Origin: Halomonas huangheensis
GTDB lineage: Bacteria > Pseudomonadota > Gammaproteobacteria > Pseudomonadales > Halomonadaceae
DNA: 64,000 bases
Assembly: GCF_001431725.1 (NCBI RefSeq)
Contig: NZ_CP013106.1
Coordinates: 2,418,001 to 2,482,000, forward strand
Reading direction: 5' to 3'
Below the pieces are notes generated by a model. That model made no database searches and had not been told where the DNA came from. It saw nothing but the letters and a program-made list of their open reading frames with translations. Made by a program: the position numbers and the translations under genes. Position 1 is the first letter of the stretch; each line of letters begins with the position of its first letter. Positions 62,966 through 64,000 of this stretch are shown piece by piece.

Positions 62966-63649
62966 ATGACTGATTCCAGTAACGCCACCGTTGTCGTCTA
63001 CTCCGGTGGCATGGACTCCTACACTGTCCTGCATCGCGTACTGCGCGAAACCCGCAATGTCCACGCGCTCTCCTTCCATTATGGCCAACGCCACTCCAGG
63101 GAGCTCGATGTCGCCCGCCGCGTCTGCGAAGAGCTGAGGGTCGCGCACCAGGTGGTCGATATCACCGCCATTCATGGCCTGATCGACAACTCTGCGTTGA
63201 CTGATGACTCACGACCGATGCCCGATGACGACTACGCGGAGGACAACCTGACTGCCACGGTAGTCCCCAACCGCAATATGATCCTGCTGTCGCTGGCAAT
63301 CGCCAAGGCGGTCAATGTCGGCGCTGGCCGCGTGGCCTACGGTGCGCATGGTGGTGACCATGTACTCTACCCTGACTGCCGGCCCGCCTTCGTCGAGGCG
63401 ATGAACGACGTCGCAGCAATTGCCAACTTCTCGCCGGTCGAGATCCATGCACCCTACCTGAACGCCAATAAGGAACAGATCCTTGCCGACGGTCTGGCCA
63501 TGGGTCTCGATTACGCCAACACCTGGACCTGCTATGTCGGCGAGGAACTGGCCTGTGGCCGCTGTGGCAGTTGTCGCGAACGCCTCGCCGCCTTTGCCGC
63601 CCACGGGATCAAGGATCCACTGAACTACGCGGATACCTCCCATGTATAG
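62966..63649 (+). CDS. queC: 7-cyano-7-deazaguanine synthase QueC
   Basis: The ATG at 62966 starts [20 protein letters not shown]; the frame is open 29 codons further up without homology. The 227-residue enzyme has the PP-loop SGGMDS (residues 13-18), [22 protein letters not shown], the YPDCRPAF segment and the zinc site [10 protein letters not shown] near the C-terminus. It uses ATP and ammonia to convert carboxydeazaguanine to preQ0 in queuosine synthesis. It overlaps queE by eight bases. Confidence 0.95.
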   Translation: MTDSSNATVVVYSGGMDSYTVLHRVLRETRNVHALSFHYGQRHSRELDVARRVCEELRVAHQVVDITAIHGLIDNSALTDDSRPMPDDDYAEDNLTATVVPNRNMILLSLAIAKAVNVGAGRVAYGAHGGDHVLYPDCRPAFVEAMNDVAAIANFSPVEIHAPYLNANKEQILADGLAMGLDYANTWTCYVGEELACGRCGSCRERLAAFAAHGIKDPLNYADTSHV

Positions 63650-64000
63650 CGTCAAGGAAGCCTTCTATACCCTGCAGGGAGAAGGCATACAGGCGGGGCG
63701 TGCCAGCGTGTTCTGTCGCTTCAGCGGCTGCAATCTATGGTCCGGACGCGAGCAGGACCGTGAGCGTGCCCAGTGTCGCTTCTGCGATACCGATTTCGTC
63801 GGCACCGATGGCCAGGGCGGTGGTCGCTTTTCCGACGCCGCCAGCCTGGCTGACCATATCGTCGAACTATGGCCGTTTCCTGTGGGAGCATCAGGCTCGG
63901 TGCCCTATGTGGTGTTTACCGGTGGTGAGCCGCTGCTGCAATTGGACGCAGCCTTGATCGATGCCATGCACCAGCGGGGCTTTGAAGTAGCGGTCGAAAC
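63642..64000 (+). CDS. queE: 7-carboxy-7-deazaguanine synthase QueE (partial, runs off window)
   Basis: The ATG at 63642 begins inside the last codons of queC. The 119 visible residues include [40 protein letters not shown] and [10 protein letters not shown], giving the radical-SAM cluster motif C-x14-C-x2-C of the gammaproteobacterial QueE subtype, then [13 protein letters not shown]. QueE forms the deazaguanine ring from carboxytetrahydropterin. The C-terminal part is outside the window. Confidence 0.93.
   Translation, partial: MYSVKEAFYTLQGEGIQAGRASVFCRFSGCNLWSGREQDRERAQCRFCDTDFVGTDGQGGGRFSDAASLADHIVELWPFPVGASGSVPYVVFTGGEPLLQLDAALIDAMHQRGFEVAVE

Overview
The window reads as a chromosomal segment of a gammaproteobacterium, most probably a halophilic/marine member of the Halomonadaceae. 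This is inferred from gene content and protein character: two TRAP transporters, PqiABC, HrpB, YchJ, TrhO/TrhP and a FUSC/HlyD pair, in moderately GC-rich DNA. No similarity search was possible. Both ends cut genes: a GntR-type regulator at the left and queE at the right. I saw no rRNA, tRNA, CRISPR array, transposase or plasmid/phage module.

Layout. (i) 1-7042: a GntR-type regulator diverges from an asparaginase - DctPQM TRAP transporter - M20 amidohydrolase/carbamoylase - amidase operon, with a perfect 21-bp palindrome between them. It looks like an uptake-and-hydrolysis pathway for an organic acid carrying amide or carbamoyl nitrogen. (ii) 7103-13929: cell-envelope genes: an Omp85-like barrel, small lipoproteins, a HlyD/FUSC efflux pair and the periplasmic glucan protein OpgD. 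(iii) 13949-19229: a LacI-family repressor with twin operators diverges from a second TRAP transporter and an extended SDR, probably for a sugar acid. (iv) 19239-23959: minus-strand genes for a DUF938 methyltransferase, YchJ, glutaminase and the helicase HrpB. (v) 24154-32815: a purine salvage/degradation block: NCS2 purine permease, RutR-like TetR regulator, XdhABC and guanine deaminase. A consensus-like RutR operator precedes xdhA and a related site precedes the permease. (vi) 32926-38305: an AT-richer island with a 1,412-residue acidic, repeat-rich, HrpK-like protein, a 62-residue small protein, and two long non-coding stretches with unusual repeats. This is the most unusual part of the window. 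(vii) 38306-42814: a YdeP-type molybdopterin oxidoreductase with its sulfurtransferase FdhD, then the tRNA hydroxylase TrhO. (viii) 42951-50655: a tight minus-strand run cydA-cydB-cydD-cydC-adenine deaminase-lysR. (ix) 50897-60645: a Ca/Na exchanger, PqiABC, RhlE, an unknown 166-residue protein, a CynX-like MFS carrier, type I asparaginase and a DUF2789 protein. (x) 60798-64000: a SRPBCC protein, TrhP, QueC and the start of QueE.

How the parts relate. Nitrogen scavenging recurs: two asparaginases, a glutaminase, a carbamoylase, an amidase, adenine and guanine deaminases and xanthine dehydrogenase. Wobble-base tRNA modification recurs as well (TrhO, TrhP, QueC, QueE). Where a start codon was ambiguous I preferred one with a Shine-Dalgarno-like sequence at normal spacing, and I say so in the entry.
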